DNA of 19,053 nucleotides, taken from the NCBI GenBank assembly GCA_944326495.1, contig CALVEE010000073.1:1-19053 (forward strand), given 5' to 3'. Position 1 is the stretch's first letter. Each line of letters opens with the position of its first letter. This stretch comes from Candidatus Gastranaerophilales bacterium (lineage in GTDB: Bacteria; Cyanobacteriota; Vampirovibrionia; Gastranaerophilales; Gastranaerophilaceae). Below the pieces are notes generated by a model. It did no database searches. It was not told where the DNA came from and saw nothing but the letters and a program-made list of their open reading frames with translations. Of this stretch, positions 1-7,088 are shown one piece after another. The translations under genes and the position numbers were made by a program.

Positions 1-1
1 T

Positions 2-397
2 TTATTTCATACCGCAAATGATATTCTTGTAGATTTAAGACCGTCACTCAAAGAATCAGGCGAAAATCTTGCTATAACAACAAGAAATTTAACTGTCGCA
101 ACTGATAATATTGCAAATGTTTCCAAAAGCTTAAACCGCTCAGCTAAACCCAAAATTCTTGATAATACATTCTCTAATATCGAACTTATTACAAGAAACC
201 TTGAACTTACAACTTCAAATACAGCACTTTTAACCAAACGCGCTGACAGTGAAACCGTAGCACTTCTAAATTGCCTGATAAAAAATACAAACAAAGTTGT
301 CTTAAATATAAATGATATAATAAAAGGCTTTAAAGTCACTCTTTCTAAACGTTTTGCCGGTATGAGGCTGATATTCGGAAAACCCCTGCAGGGCTAA
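2..397 (+). CDS. MCE/MlaD-family lipid-transport protein, C-terminal part (5' end outside window)
   Basis: The frame is open from the window edge to a TAA at 395-397, giving about 131 residues with no start in view. What is visible is the long helical tail typical of MlaD/Ttg2C/TGD2-type substrate-binding subunits: Asn-, Thr- and Leu-rich heptad-like stretches (ENLAITTRNL, NIELITRNLEL), then a basic, hydrophobic end (KRFAGMRLIFGKPLQG) as seen in cyanobacterial-type members. Family members are anchored in the inner membrane and form hexamers that carry phospholipids between the membranes with an ABC transporter (MlaE/MlaF type). The MCE domain itself lies upstream of the window, so the call rests on the tail alone. 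No clear terminator follows; a repeat-rich region begins directly after the stop. Confidence 0.6.
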   Translation, partial: LFHTANDILVDLRPSLKESGENLAITTRNLTVATDNIANVSKSLNRSAKPKILDNTFSNIELITRNLELTTSNTALLTKRADSETVALLNCLIKNTNKVVLNINDIIKGFKVTLSKRFAGMRLIFGKPLQG

Positions 398-554
398 ACA
401 AGCTGTTGGAGAAGATGGATGTATGTATGATATATTGGGGTGTATTAGAAGTCGGGTTTCAGGATGAAAGTTTGTTTATATGTCGGACAGGTATGAGCAG
501 CCAACTGCCCATATAACTATTTCTAAACTAATAATGCTCATAAGCAATAGTAGG

Positions 555-571
555 GTCAGACACTACCTGAC
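555..571. repeat. Short palindromic repeat, degenerate copy
   Basis: GTCAG-ACACTAC-CTGAC is an imperfect palindrome that resembles the cleaner copy at 8960-8976 (GTCAGGCA-C-TGCCTGAC). Both lie in gene-free blocks that also share two longer repeats. Confidence 0.5.
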
Positions 572-625
572 TATAAGTTCTTGCTGAGAAGGTATACCAG
601 ACTGACAAAAATTCCCTAACGGGTC

Positions 626-683
626 TGCCCCCTCACCAAGAATTTCTAATACTCAACTAACGTTTCGTATTGAAATTCTATCC
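626..683 (-). repeat. 58-bp dispersed repeat A, copy 1
   Basis: The reverse complement of this stretch matches 8807-8864 at 57 of 58 positions by eye. The element contains its own inverted repeat (GAATTTC-AATAC against GTATT-A-GAAATTC in the orientation of copy 2), so single-stranded DNA or RNA from it would fold into a hairpin of about 12 bp with a one-base bulge. No coding potential is apparent. Confidence 0.8.
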
Positions 684-696
684 GCTGTCTTGGATT

Positions 697-776
697 TGCT
701 CCTTGCTCACAGAGTTTCGCCTTTAAGCCTCACGACTTAGCCGGCTCCATCTGTTCGCTATACGGACTATACATTT
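697..776 (+). repeat. Dispersed repeat B, copy 1
   Basis: Similar in the same orientation to 9191-9262. Shared blocks include CTCACAGAGTTT, GCCTTTAAGCCT, GCCGG and CGGACT-TAT, with scattered substitutions and small indels between them. Function unknown. Confidence 0.65.
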
Positions 777-840
777 ACCCCCTTCCCATTTACCCCTCTG
801 TCCGTAAATCCGTTCCCGCAAGGAAAAGGAACGTTACAAG

Positions 841-1281
841 CTTGGCGCAACTCCCTCCCTTTTGAGGGAGGGTTGGGGTGGGTGCTGATTAAGATTTATG
901 AGTTTAGAGACAATAAATTCTACTATATGTTTATAAAATTCGTACGTTTGGTTTTGGCTTCCTATTTCTTCTAATTTCTCCCTAACGGGCTGGCACCCAT
1001 CCTAACCTTCCCTCTAGGGAAGGAACGCTTCGCACTTGGCGCATCTCTCCCTCCCTTTTGAGGGAGGGCTGGGGTGGGTGCTGATTAAGATTTATGAGTT
1101 TAGAGAAAATAAATTTTACTATATGTTAATAAAATTCGTACGTTTGGTTTTGGCTTCCTATTTCTTCTATTTCTCCCTTACGGGAAAGCACCCATCCTAA
1201 CCTTCCCTCTAGGGAAGGAATGCTATACACTTGGCGCAACTCCCTCCCTTTTGAGGGAGGGCTGGGGTGGGTGCTGATTAA
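841..1281. repeat. Tandem array of a ~194-bp unit with internal palindromes
   Basis: Two full units (841-1034 and 1035-1229) and one partial unit (1230-1281) start with CTTGGCGCA and repeat with a period of 194-195 bases. Each unit has a hairpin CCCTCCC-ttttga-GGGAGGG followed by TGGGGTGGGTGCTGATTAA, then an AT-rich middle, then a second hairpin CCTTCCC-tcta-GGGAAGG before the next unit. Units differ by a few substitutions and short indels. Units abut, with no unique spacers, so this is not a CRISPR array. Read on the minus strand, the palindromes give peptides such as THPSPPSKGREL, the usual signature of this class of intergenic element. Confidence 0.85.
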
Positions 1282-1386
1282 AAATCGCAGGCCGGGGAAG
1301 CTCAACAACTTATCCAGAATACAAGTATTAATAATCTTTTATAATCTATTATAAATATTTTTTATTTGAAGCAGACCACATATTAA

Positions 1387-2406
1387 TTATAGTTTTACTC
1401 TTTTATAATGTATCTTGTACTGGGGGCGGATTCCTTCGTCTGTAAAATACTTTCGCTGAAGTTTCTTATGTTCATACGTAATTATACTTTTGCCGTTTTG
1501 TTTTTTCGGTTGTTTATAGATAGAAAAATTATTTTCGTAATATTTATGTCTGTCAGAAAGTTTATACCTTTTAAGCATTTTTTCGTACAAACCAAGATCA
1601 TATTTATAGAGCATAAAATAAATACAATAACCTCTGTCAAGACTTTCTGTACATTTCAAGTCAAAATCCACAAAATGAAACATCCCGTCTTCTGCTATCA
1701 AAAAGTTATTTAAATGGCAGTCAAATAAATCTCCCGAAACTTTGTTAGGATTTTCTTTATCACGATAAGTTGAAAAAATATAGTTTAAGAGTTTGTCTAT
1801 AATAAGGAATTTTTCTACCTTAGATTTGTATTTGATATAATCTCCTACCGGAATTCCTTTTATATATTTTCTCTTAGATATTTGCGGGACATGTTGAATT
1901 TTATATTTACTTTTCACCATATCTTTTTCTTTAACGTAGGAAGAGTTTATGTAAATTTCTCCGTCGGATTTATCTTCTGATATAAAAGAGTGAGATATAT
2001 AATAATATCTTTCAACGTATTTCCAGAGAAATTCCCCGTTTTGAACTCTTCCTATGTGTTCTTTATATAAAACAGAATCTTTATCAAGTTTAATGAACTC
2101 AAGAATATTTCTGCTCTGTCCCTGCTGGATAATGTAATCTTGTAAAAATTTGTAATCAAGTTTTAAACAATTTTTATGCAGAATAAAAATCAAACTGTTT
2201 GTTCTCAGACAAAATAAGTTATCATCCGCTGCATTCTGCATTTGGCTGTATAATACCTGAATGGTATTTTTGTTTAAATTAAAACTTTCACCGGAGAGTT
2301 CACGTTTTATATCATAAAGCTTTAATTTTAGTCCTAAAACCGTTATAACAGTTCTTGCACCGTAAATTTTTTTACTAAAAATAAAATCAAATATTTTATT
2401 CAGCAT
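1387..2406 (-). CDS. Kinase-fold protein of the aminoglycoside/LPS-sugar kinase type
   Basis: 339 residues from the preferred ATG. The C-terminal half shows a catalytic-loop pattern of the APH/choline-kinase/heptose-kinase superfamily: SGDLFDCHLNNFLI (Asp about 226, Asn about 234) followed by a metal-binding FHFVDFD (Asp about 247). A glycine-rich ATP loop is not obvious, as is common in LPS core kinases. The N-terminus carries a short hydrophobic-basic segment (TVITVLGLKLKLY) that resembles segments in the nearby glycosyltransferases. It may phosphorylate a surface-glycan sugar, but the substrate is inference. Start choice: AGGA sits directly against the first in-frame ATG (2412) but six bases before the second (2406), so 2406 is preferred. 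It lies alone between a repeat array and the recombinase gene. It could also be a non-catalytic kinase-like protein. Confidence 0.6.
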   Translation of the reverse strand: MLNKIFDFIFSKKIYGARTVITVLGLKLKLYDIKRELSGESFNLNKNTIQVLYSQMQNAADDNLFCLRTNSLIFILHKNCLKLDYKFLQDYIIQQGQSRNILEFIKLDKDSVLYKEHIGRVQNGEFLWKYVERYYYISHSFISEDKSDGEIYINSSYVKEKDMVKSKYKIQHVPQISKRKYIKGIPVGDYIKYKSKVEKFLIIDKLLNYIFSTYRDKENPNKVSGDLFDCHLNNFLIAEDGMFHFVDFDLKCTESLDRGYCIYFMLYKYDLGLYEKMLKRYKLSDRHKYYENNFSIYKQPKKQNGKSIITYEHKKLQRKYFTDEGIRPQYKIHYKRVKL

Positions 2407-2423
2407 CTGCATTCCTATATTTA

Positions 2424-2447
2424 TTTAATATAACATAAAATATTAAA
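2424..2447. repeat. AT-rich inverted repeat upstream of the kinase-like gene
   Basis: TTTAATAT-aacataaa-ATATTAAA is a perfect 8-bp inverted repeat with an 8-base centre, about 18 bases upstream of the start of the kinase-like gene. It could be an operator or part of the promoter. In such AT-rich DNA it may also be chance. Confidence 0.3.
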
Positions 2448-2547
2448 CTTGTGTTATATTTTTTAGTTATCATATTTGCCGCTTACAGTCTGGCATATGT
2501 CTGTGCTAATGTTTTAAGCATTTTGTTCGTAATCATAAGGGAGAAGA

Positions 2548-3468
2548 TTAGCCGAAAGCCGCGCCATGCGGGTGGGCGGTTTCATATACATCTCTCATAT
2601 GTTTCATAGATATGTGGGTGTAAATCTGGGTATTTGAAATTCCGGCATGGCCTAAAAGCTCTTGTACTACTCTTAAGTCGGCTCCGTTTTCAATGAGTTT
2701 TGTTGCAAAACTGTGGCGGAATACGTGGGGAGTTACTTTTTTAGGAAGCTCAATTTTTTCCACCGTCTCATTTATAGCTTTTCTTATTGTTTTGTTCTGT
2801 AGTCGGAAACCCGTGTTATTTATAAAAAGCGGAGTATTATCATTGATTTCTCCGGTGTCATAATCCGGGGCAATAAGTTTTCGGGCAGATTGAATATATT
2901 GGATTAAATAATTTTTTGCCCTGTCAGATACAAGCACTATCCGCTCTTTTGCACCTTTACCGAAAACCCTGATTTCGTTTTCATCAAGGTTTAAGTCTCC
3001 GAAATTAAGGCTGCTAAGCTCTGAAACGCGCATGCCGGTTGCCCAGAGAAGTTCCAGAATAACTCTGTTTCTAAATCCTGCCGGAGTTTCAATTTTAACA
3101 TTATTGAGAATTTTCTCAACTTCATCCGGCGTTAAAAATTTCGGAAGCGACTTAGGACGTTTTGGTGCAGAAAGAGAGAGGGCGGGGTTAGTGTCAATGT
3201 ATCTTTCTCTGAACAGGAATTTATAAAATGTTCTGATTGAAGCAACTTTTCTTGCTATGGTTGTTTTTTTGTAATCAAATCTCTGGATAAAATGCAGGTA
3301 CTCCCTTAATTTATTAAAGTCAGCTTTAAGACAATCCGCACCGTCAAGCCAGAGTATAAAGCTTACGATATCTGATGAATAAGCTTTAAGTGTGCATTCG
3401 GAAAAATTCTTTTCCACACTCAAATACGTCTTAAATTCTTCTATATATTCTTTATCCAGCTCGTTCAT
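2548..3468 (-). CDS. xerC: Tyrosine recombinase, XerC/XerD type
   Basis: 306 residues, the usual length for Xer proteins. The N-terminal SAM-like DNA-binding domain (about 1-100) includes TTIARKVASIRTFYKFL. The C-terminal catalytic domain (about 110-300) has the full active site: Arg147 in ATGMRVSEL, the beta-hairpin Lys171 (FGKGAKER), His248-Arg251 in HVFRH, His274 in LLGHAG and the nucleophile Tyr283 in QIYTHIS. Xer proteins resolve chromosome dimers at dif during division; the conserved architecture suggests a housekeeping rather than a phage integrase. XerC and XerD cannot be told apart here, and it may be the only Xer protein in this genome. The C-terminal AHPHG resembles the AHPRA of XerC. 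A perfect TATAAT lies at 3495-3500 on this strand. No dif site was recognised. Confidence 0.88.
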   Translation of the reverse strand: MNELDKEYIEEFKTYLSVEKNFSECTLKAYSSDIVSFILWLDGADCLKADFNKLREYLHFIQRFDYKKTTIARKVASIRTFYKFLFRERYIDTNPALSLSAPKRPKSLPKFLTPDEVEKILNNVKIETPAGFRNRVILELLWATGMRVSELSSLNFGDLNLDENEIRVFGKGAKERIVLVSDRAKNYLIQYIQSARKLIAPDYDTGEINDNTPLFINNTGFRLQNKTIRKAINETVEKIELPKKVTPHVFRHSFATKLIENGADLRVVQELLGHAGISNTQIYTHISMKHMRDVYETAHPHGAAFG

Positions 3469-3475
3469 TTTAAGA

Positions 3476-3504
3476 TTTACTTTTCCCCTAATCTATTATA
3501 CAAT
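3476..3504 (+). promoter_or_regulatory. Putative sigma-70 promoter for the engB-coaX operon
   Basis: TTTACT (3476-3481) and TACAAT (3499-3504) are separated by 17 bases, followed by GGAAG ahead of the ATG at 3532. The -10 box overlaps a perfect TATAAT on the other strand (3495-3500) that would serve the recombinase gene, so the two divergent promoters appear to overlap. Confidence 0.4.
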
Positions 3505-3531
3505 ATCTATACTAAACTTGGAAGCTGAATT

Positions 3532-3783
3532 ATGAACATATTTAAAACATTTGAAATATTTTTGAAAGAACCCCTTAGCATTTTAAGAGATAATTTTATC
3601 CAGATAGTTAGTGTGCAGACTGATAATATTTTCGAAAAAAAGCCCTCTCTTGATGTAAGTTTAATGAAAGACAAGGCACAGCTTACCGTAGTTAATAACG
3701 AAAAACTCTATAATCTGTTATCTCTTGTAACATACAGAGCGAAGAAAAAAGAAGAGGAAGCAAAAGAGCATGAAACAGCTTAG
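3532..3783 (+). CDS. Small hypothetical protein preceding engB
   Basis: 83 residues with a GGAAG ribosome binding site, overlapping engB by 14 bases, which suggests translational coupling. The N-terminal half is mixed hydrophobic (IFKTFEIFLKEPLSIL); the C-terminus is strongly charged (RAKKKEEEAKEHE). No signal peptide, metal motif or named domain was recognised. Its place as first gene of the operon and its own ribosome binding site support it being real. Function unknown. Confidence 0.55.
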   Translation: MNIFKTFEIFLKEPLSILRDNFIQIVSVQTDNIFEKKPSLDVSLMKDKAQLTVVNNEKLYNLLSLVTYRAKKKEEEAKEHETA

Positions 3784-4342
3784 CGCTAAATTCTTAATAA
3801 GTGCCGAAAAGCTCTCGCAGTGCCCGGAAACGCTGCTTCCGGAGTTTCCGCTTCTGGGACGTTCAAATGTCGGAAAATCTTCTTTTATCAATACGCTCTC
3901 TAATAACGCTAAGCTTGCTAAAACCTCAAACACCCCTGGAAAAACACGTTTAATCAACTTTTTTAATTTTTCTGATAAGTTTATGCTCGCTGATTTACCA
4001 GGGTATGGCTATGCAAAAATCTCTAAAGAAACACAGGCAAGGTGGCAGAAATATTTAGAAGAATATTTGCTCAACCGCAGGCAGATTAAATCATTAATCC
4101 AATTTATCGACGCAAGGCATGATATCCAGAAAAATGACTTTACAATGCGCGAATGGGTCGAAGCGTATGAATTGCCTGTGTTTACTATTGTTACAAAAAT
4201 TGATTATATACCGAGAAGCAGGCAGAGAGCTGTTCTTGAAAATGTTAAGCGGAATTTTTCCGGTGATGTCCTGCCTTTTAGTGCAAAAGATAAATATTTT
4301 TGTGAAGAAACGATTGAATATTTAATAGATTTGTGTCAATAA
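3770..4342 (+). CDS. engB: Ribosome-biogenesis GTPase EngB (YihA/YsxC)
   Basis: 190 residues, typical for the family. G motifs are in order: G1 GRSNVGKSS (about 29-37), G2 Thr in NTPGKT, G3 DLPGYGYAK, G4 TKID and G5 FSAK near the C-terminus. The GYGYA after the G3 motif and the compact single domain separate EngB from Era and EngA. EngB is a cytoplasmic GTPase needed for assembly of the large ribosomal subunit in the bacteria studied. The start ATG lies inside the end of the preceding small gene. A 35-base gap, without a terminator, leads to the next gene. Confidence 0.95.
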   Translation: MKQLSAKFLISAEKLSQCPETLLPEFPLLGRSNVGKSSFINTLSNNAKLAKTSNTPGKTRLINFFNFSDKFMLADLPGYGYAKISKETQARWQKYLEEYLLNRRQIKSLIQFIDARHDIQKNDFTMREWVEAYELPVFTIVTKIDYIPRSRQRAVLENVKRNFSGDVLPFSAKDKYFCEETIEYLIDLCQ

Positions 4343-4377
4343 TATAATACTTAAGAATTTAATAGAGAGGATTATTC

Positions 4378-5307
4378 GTGCTTAAAGTTGAGGACAGAGA
4401 AGAGTTAAATCAAATATCATTAACAGGGGTGCGTTCACTTTTGCTTCTCTGGCTTTTAATTGAAAAGCCAAGAACGCTTGATGAGATAAGGGCTGAATTT
4501 ATTAAATACAATATTATGGAAGAAGCTCACTCAAACGATATTTTGAGAATAGATTTGAATACTCTAAGGGCTATGGGATGTGAAATTACATACGCTACTG
4601 CAAAGAATGAGTTTAAATATGTTCTTAAGAAACATCCGTTTTCTCTTAATATAACGCCGGAAGAAGTCGCTTTGCTTAAGAAAGTCTATAAGAATATTAA
4701 AGACCGGTTTAATATTACATTGTTAGTCAAATACGATGAACTTTTTAAGAAGCTGGCTGAACATGTTACTGATAGCGAGATAAAAGAACAATTATGCGGA
4801 ATTTCGGCTTTAAAAAGTTTTGAAATGGATTTATTGAAACAGCTGCAGGAAGATTGTAGTCAAAAAAGAACGCTAAAAATTATTTATTATAACCCGGAAA
4901 CCAAGAGCGAATCTGAAAAAAATATAGTTGCTCAAAAGGTTGTATTCCAAAACGACAAAGTTTATCTATGGGGTTATGATACGGATAAGAAAGAGAGCGT
5001 AACTCTTAATGTAAAGAGAATAAAAACAATTCTTTCACGGCTTAAGGGCTCGGAAAATATTGAATATAACAACACTTGTATAAAATTTTTCTTAAAAAAT
5101 TCCGGAGCGGATGATATTGATGAAAATGAAACTATAGTCGAAACTTTAAAAGACGGAATTATGGTTGAGGGAAGATATCATAACGAATTTATAGCAATGC
5201 AGCGGATGCTGTCATTTGGTGCGGCTTGTATTGTCGAAGAACCGCAAGAATTCAGAGAAAAGATTATTCAAAAACTAAAAGATATGAGGAAGATATATAA
5301 TGATTAA
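4378..5307 (+). CDS. WYL-domain transcriptional regulator, first of a tandem pair
   Basis: 309 residues starting at GTG, with GAGAGG seven bases upstream. Visible order: an N-terminal winged-helix-like region (about 15-85, with LLLLWLLIEKPRTLDEIRAE), a helical linker, a WYL-like core (about 163-220, KRTLKIIYYNPE, then KVYLWGYDTDKKES and LNVKRI), and a WCX-type C-terminal module (about 232-300, DGIMVEGRYHNEF, then MLSFGAACIVEEP and EFREKI). WYL proteins are usually DNA-binding regulators that sense a ligand, often nucleic acid, through the WYL domain. The Trp-Tyr-Leu signature is changed to YLWGYD here. The next gene is a diverged relative with the same layout and an 8-base overlap. Confidence 0.75.
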   Translation: MLKVEDREELNQISLTGVRSLLLLWLLIEKPRTLDEIRAEFIKYNIMEEAHSNDILRIDLNTLRAMGCEITYATAKNEFKYVLKKHPFSLNITPEEVALLKKVYKNIKDRFNITLLVKYDELFKKLAEHVTDSEIKEQLCGISALKSFEMDLLKQLQEDCSQKRTLKIIYYNPETKSESEKNIVAQKVVFQNDKVYLWGYDTDKKESVTLNVKRIKTILSRLKGSENIEYNNTCIKFFLKNSGADDIDENETIVETLKDGIMVEGRYHNEFIAMQRMLSFGAACIVEEPQEFREKIIQKLKDMRKIYND

Positions 5308-6166
5308 GGAGTCTTTAAAAAAGAATTTATCTTCAATGCAAGTATTAAAAACGCTGCAGGTATTGTTAGAGGGTAATTTTACCATGCAGGAATTAATAAA
5401 AAAGCTTAACCAAAATGAAGAAACTCCGGTCTTTAATAACAGTGTAATAAGTAAGTATATTAATACTTGCCGTTTTTGCGGGGTTGATATTCCTAAAATT
5501 CATAACAAATATTTTGTAACCGGTATGCCGTTTGGTTTAGAGCTTACAAATAGTGATGTTATTTTACTGGAAAATTTGCAAAATACTGTCCGTGAAAAAA
5601 TGACAAGCAAATCGTTAAAAGTATTTGATAAGTTTATCGAGAAATTAAACAGATATTCTAATAAGAAGCTTGCGCGCGTGGAAAAAAGTTCATATAAACT
5701 TACTGCAGAACTTTTTGAGGGCGCAGTTGCTGATAAAAGAAAAATCAATTTAATGATGAAAAGTAAACAAATGCTTGAATGTATTCCTTGCCGTATGATA
5801 GAGAATAAAGGAAAAACTTATTTTGATGTTTATGTTGACGGTAAAGAGCGTTTAATAGATTCAAACAGGGTTTCCGGAATAGAGGTACTGACTCAGAAAC
5901 ATATTAAGAATTTTAAGGATACATCAGTAATATTTGAACTAAAGGGCGAGCTTGCTTGCAGATATACTCTAAGAGAAAACGAACAAATTCTTGCACAATC
6001 GGAATCCGGTACAATGACAATTTCTAACAAGGGAGAAAATAAAGATATTTTACTCTCACGATTGCTCAGATATGACGATAAGTGTGAAATTTTAAATCCA
6101 ATAGAGTATCGGGAAGAAATGAAACGTATCTTAAGTGATGCACTCGGTAATTATGGAGCAGTTTAA
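5300..6166 (+). CDS. Diverged WYL-type regulator, second of a tandem pair
   Basis: 288 residues with the architecture of the preceding gene: an N-terminal helix-turn-helix-like region (about 12-70, LKTLQVLLEGNFTMQELIKKL), a middle helical part, a degenerate WYL core (about 147-195, KRKINLMMKSKQ, then KTYFDVYVDGKERLI and NRVSGI), and a C-terminal WCX-like module (about 210-285, ending with LLRYDDKCEILNPIEYREEM). The core is far from consensus, so the family call leans on the pairing. Tandem WYL proteins that work as heterodimers are known from actinobacteria (PafB/PafC); a similar partnership here is inference. The start overlaps the previous stop by 8 bases and the end overlaps coaX by one (TAATG). 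Confidence 0.6.
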   Translation: MIKESLKKNLSSMQVLKTLQVLLEGNFTMQELIKKLNQNEETPVFNNSVISKYINTCRFCGVDIPKIHNKYFVTGMPFGLELTNSDVILLENLQNTVREKMTSKSLKVFDKFIEKLNRYSNKKLARVEKSSYKLTAELFEGAVADKRKINLMMKSKQMLECIPCRMIENKGKTYFDVYVDGKERLIDSNRVSGIEVLTQKHIKNFKDTSVIFELKGELACRYTLRENEQILAQSESGTMTISNKGENKDILLSRLLRYDDKCEILNPIEYREEMKRILSDALGNYGAV

Positions 6167-6918
6167 TGCTTCTTACGCTTGATATAGGTAATACAAATAT
6201 TACACTGGGAGTTTTTGAAGAAGAAAGCATACTGGAGACTTTCAGGCTGGCTTCTGACAGGGAGCTCCCGCAGGAAGAGTATGAAATACTTTTGCATTCG
6301 CTTTTAAAAAAGTATGATATCAGAGCCTGTATTATAGCTTCTGTTGTGGATGAATTAAGCTCAGTAATAAAACACGCCTGTGATAATGTTTTTCATCTGA
6401 ATTCAATTCTTTTAACATCAAAATTGAATTTGGGAATAAAAATAGCTCTTAAGAACCCTAAAGAAGCCGGAGCTGATAGGATTGCAAATGCCTGCGGAGC
6501 GTATGTATTGTATTCAAAACCGGCAATTATAATCGACTTAGGAACGGCAACAACATTTGATATATTAGATAAATCCGGTAATTTTATAGGCGGTGTGATT
6601 ATGCCGGGGTTAAATTTGCAATTCAGGGCTCTGAATAAAAGTACGTCAAAATTGCCGAGGATTGAGGCTGATACGGTTGATAACGCTATCGGAAATAATA
6701 CGGCGGATGCTATTTTATCCGGAGTTATAAGAGGCTCTGCCTGTGCAATAGAGGGTTTAATCGCCCAGTGCGAGAATGAACTCGGAGAAAAAGCTGTTAT
6801 TATTGCAACCGGCGGATATTCCGGATTAATATCTAAGTATATGAATCGCCGATTTGACTTTGTTAATCCATATTTAACTCTTGAAGGACTGAGATTTTTG
6901 TATGAATTAAATAAGTAA
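6166..6918 (+). CDS. coaX: Type III pantothenate kinase CoaX
   Basis: 250 residues. ASKHA-fold motifs are in order: phosphate-1 loop LTLDIGNTNITLGVF (about 3-17), GADRIANACGAY (about 101-112), IIDLGTATTFDIL (about 121-133) and GGVIMPGL (about 140-147), then an adenosine-binding IATGGYSG near 213. CoaX phosphorylates pantothenate as the first step of coenzyme A synthesis; type III enzymes are not related to the E. coli CoaA and generally resist CoA feedback. It is the last gene of the operon, with a one-base overlap on the preceding regulator and a hairpin terminator about 60 bases after its stop. Confidence 0.95.
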   Translation: MLLTLDIGNTNITLGVFEEESILETFRLASDRELPQEEYEILLHSLLKKYDIRACIIASVVDELSSVIKHACDNVFHLNSILLTSKLNLGIKIALKNPKEAGADRIANACGAYVLYSKPAIIIDLGTATTFDILDKSGNFIGGVIMPGLNLQFRALNKSTSKLPRIEADTVDNAIGNNTADAILSGVIRGSACAIEGLIAQCENELGEKAVIIATGGYSGLISKYMNRRFDFVNPYLTLEGLRFLYELNK

Positions 6919-6977
6919 TAAAAAATTCTTAACTTTGTATAGCTTAATGCGCTTGATATTTTGAATACTCGTAACGG

Positions 6978-7016
6978 CCTGCTAAACAGCAGGTTTTGTA
7001 ATATTTTGTTACAAAA
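6978..7016 (+). terminator. Terminator after coaX, followed by a second AT-rich hairpin
   Basis: CCTGCT-aaac-AGCAGG at 6978-6993 is followed by TTTT (6994-6997), a short rho-independent-type terminator. The U tract also begins a second perfect 8-bp stem, TTTTGTAA-tattttg-TTACAAAA (6994-7016). The two share bases and may be alternatives. Confidence 0.6.
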
Positions 7017-7045
7017 AAGCAATTTTGGAAGAATTAGATACTTTA

Positions 7046-7051
7046 TATAAT
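7046..7051 (+). promoter_or_regulatory. Putative -10 box for the 148-residue orphan gene
   Basis: A perfect TATAAT lies 37 bases before the ATG at 7089 and after the coaX terminator, so this gene probably has its own transcript. No good -35 box is visible; TTGGAA at 7025-7030 is the nearest, with a short 15-base spacing. Confidence 0.35.
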
Positions 7052-7088
7052 CAGGGAAAAGATTAAGTTAATATAAGGGTATTTAGTT

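Larger units (their letters stand above)
398..1386. other. Gene-free, repeat-rich block
   Basis: About 1 kb without a credible gene. It holds, in order: an imperfect palindrome at 555-571, a 58-bp dispersed repeat at 626-683, a second dispersed repeat at 697-776, and a tandem array at 841-1281. All short frames here, such as 1126-1308 on the minus strand, are translations of the repeats. The last 100 bases (1282-1386) are AT-rich, with nothing recognisable. Confidence 0.8.

Noticed and set aside
398..840. tRNA or structured RNA gene
   Set aside because: No cloverleaf or conserved T-loop was found; the foldable parts are short palindromes repeated elsewhere.
841..1281. Possible CRISPR array
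   Set aside because: The unit is 194-195 bases and copies abut directly, without unique spacers; no cas genes are present.
1126..1308. 60-codon minus-strand frame in the tandem array
   Set aside because: It is the translation of the repeat palindromes (THPSPPSKGREL type) with no ribosome binding site; repetitive rather than coding.
1408..1713. 101-codon plus-strand frame
   Set aside because: Antisense to the kinase-like gene, which has clear motifs; composition is that of a shadow frame.
2424..2447. Candidate dif site next to the xer gene
   Set aside because: It has 8-bp arms and an 8-base centre, but not the 11-6-11 layout or the conserved arm bases of known dif sites; it is kept only as an inverted repeat.
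6393..7022. 209-codon minus-strand frame opposite coaX
   Set aside because: coaX on the plus strand is unmistakable and the antisense protein has no recognisable features; it also runs through the terminator.
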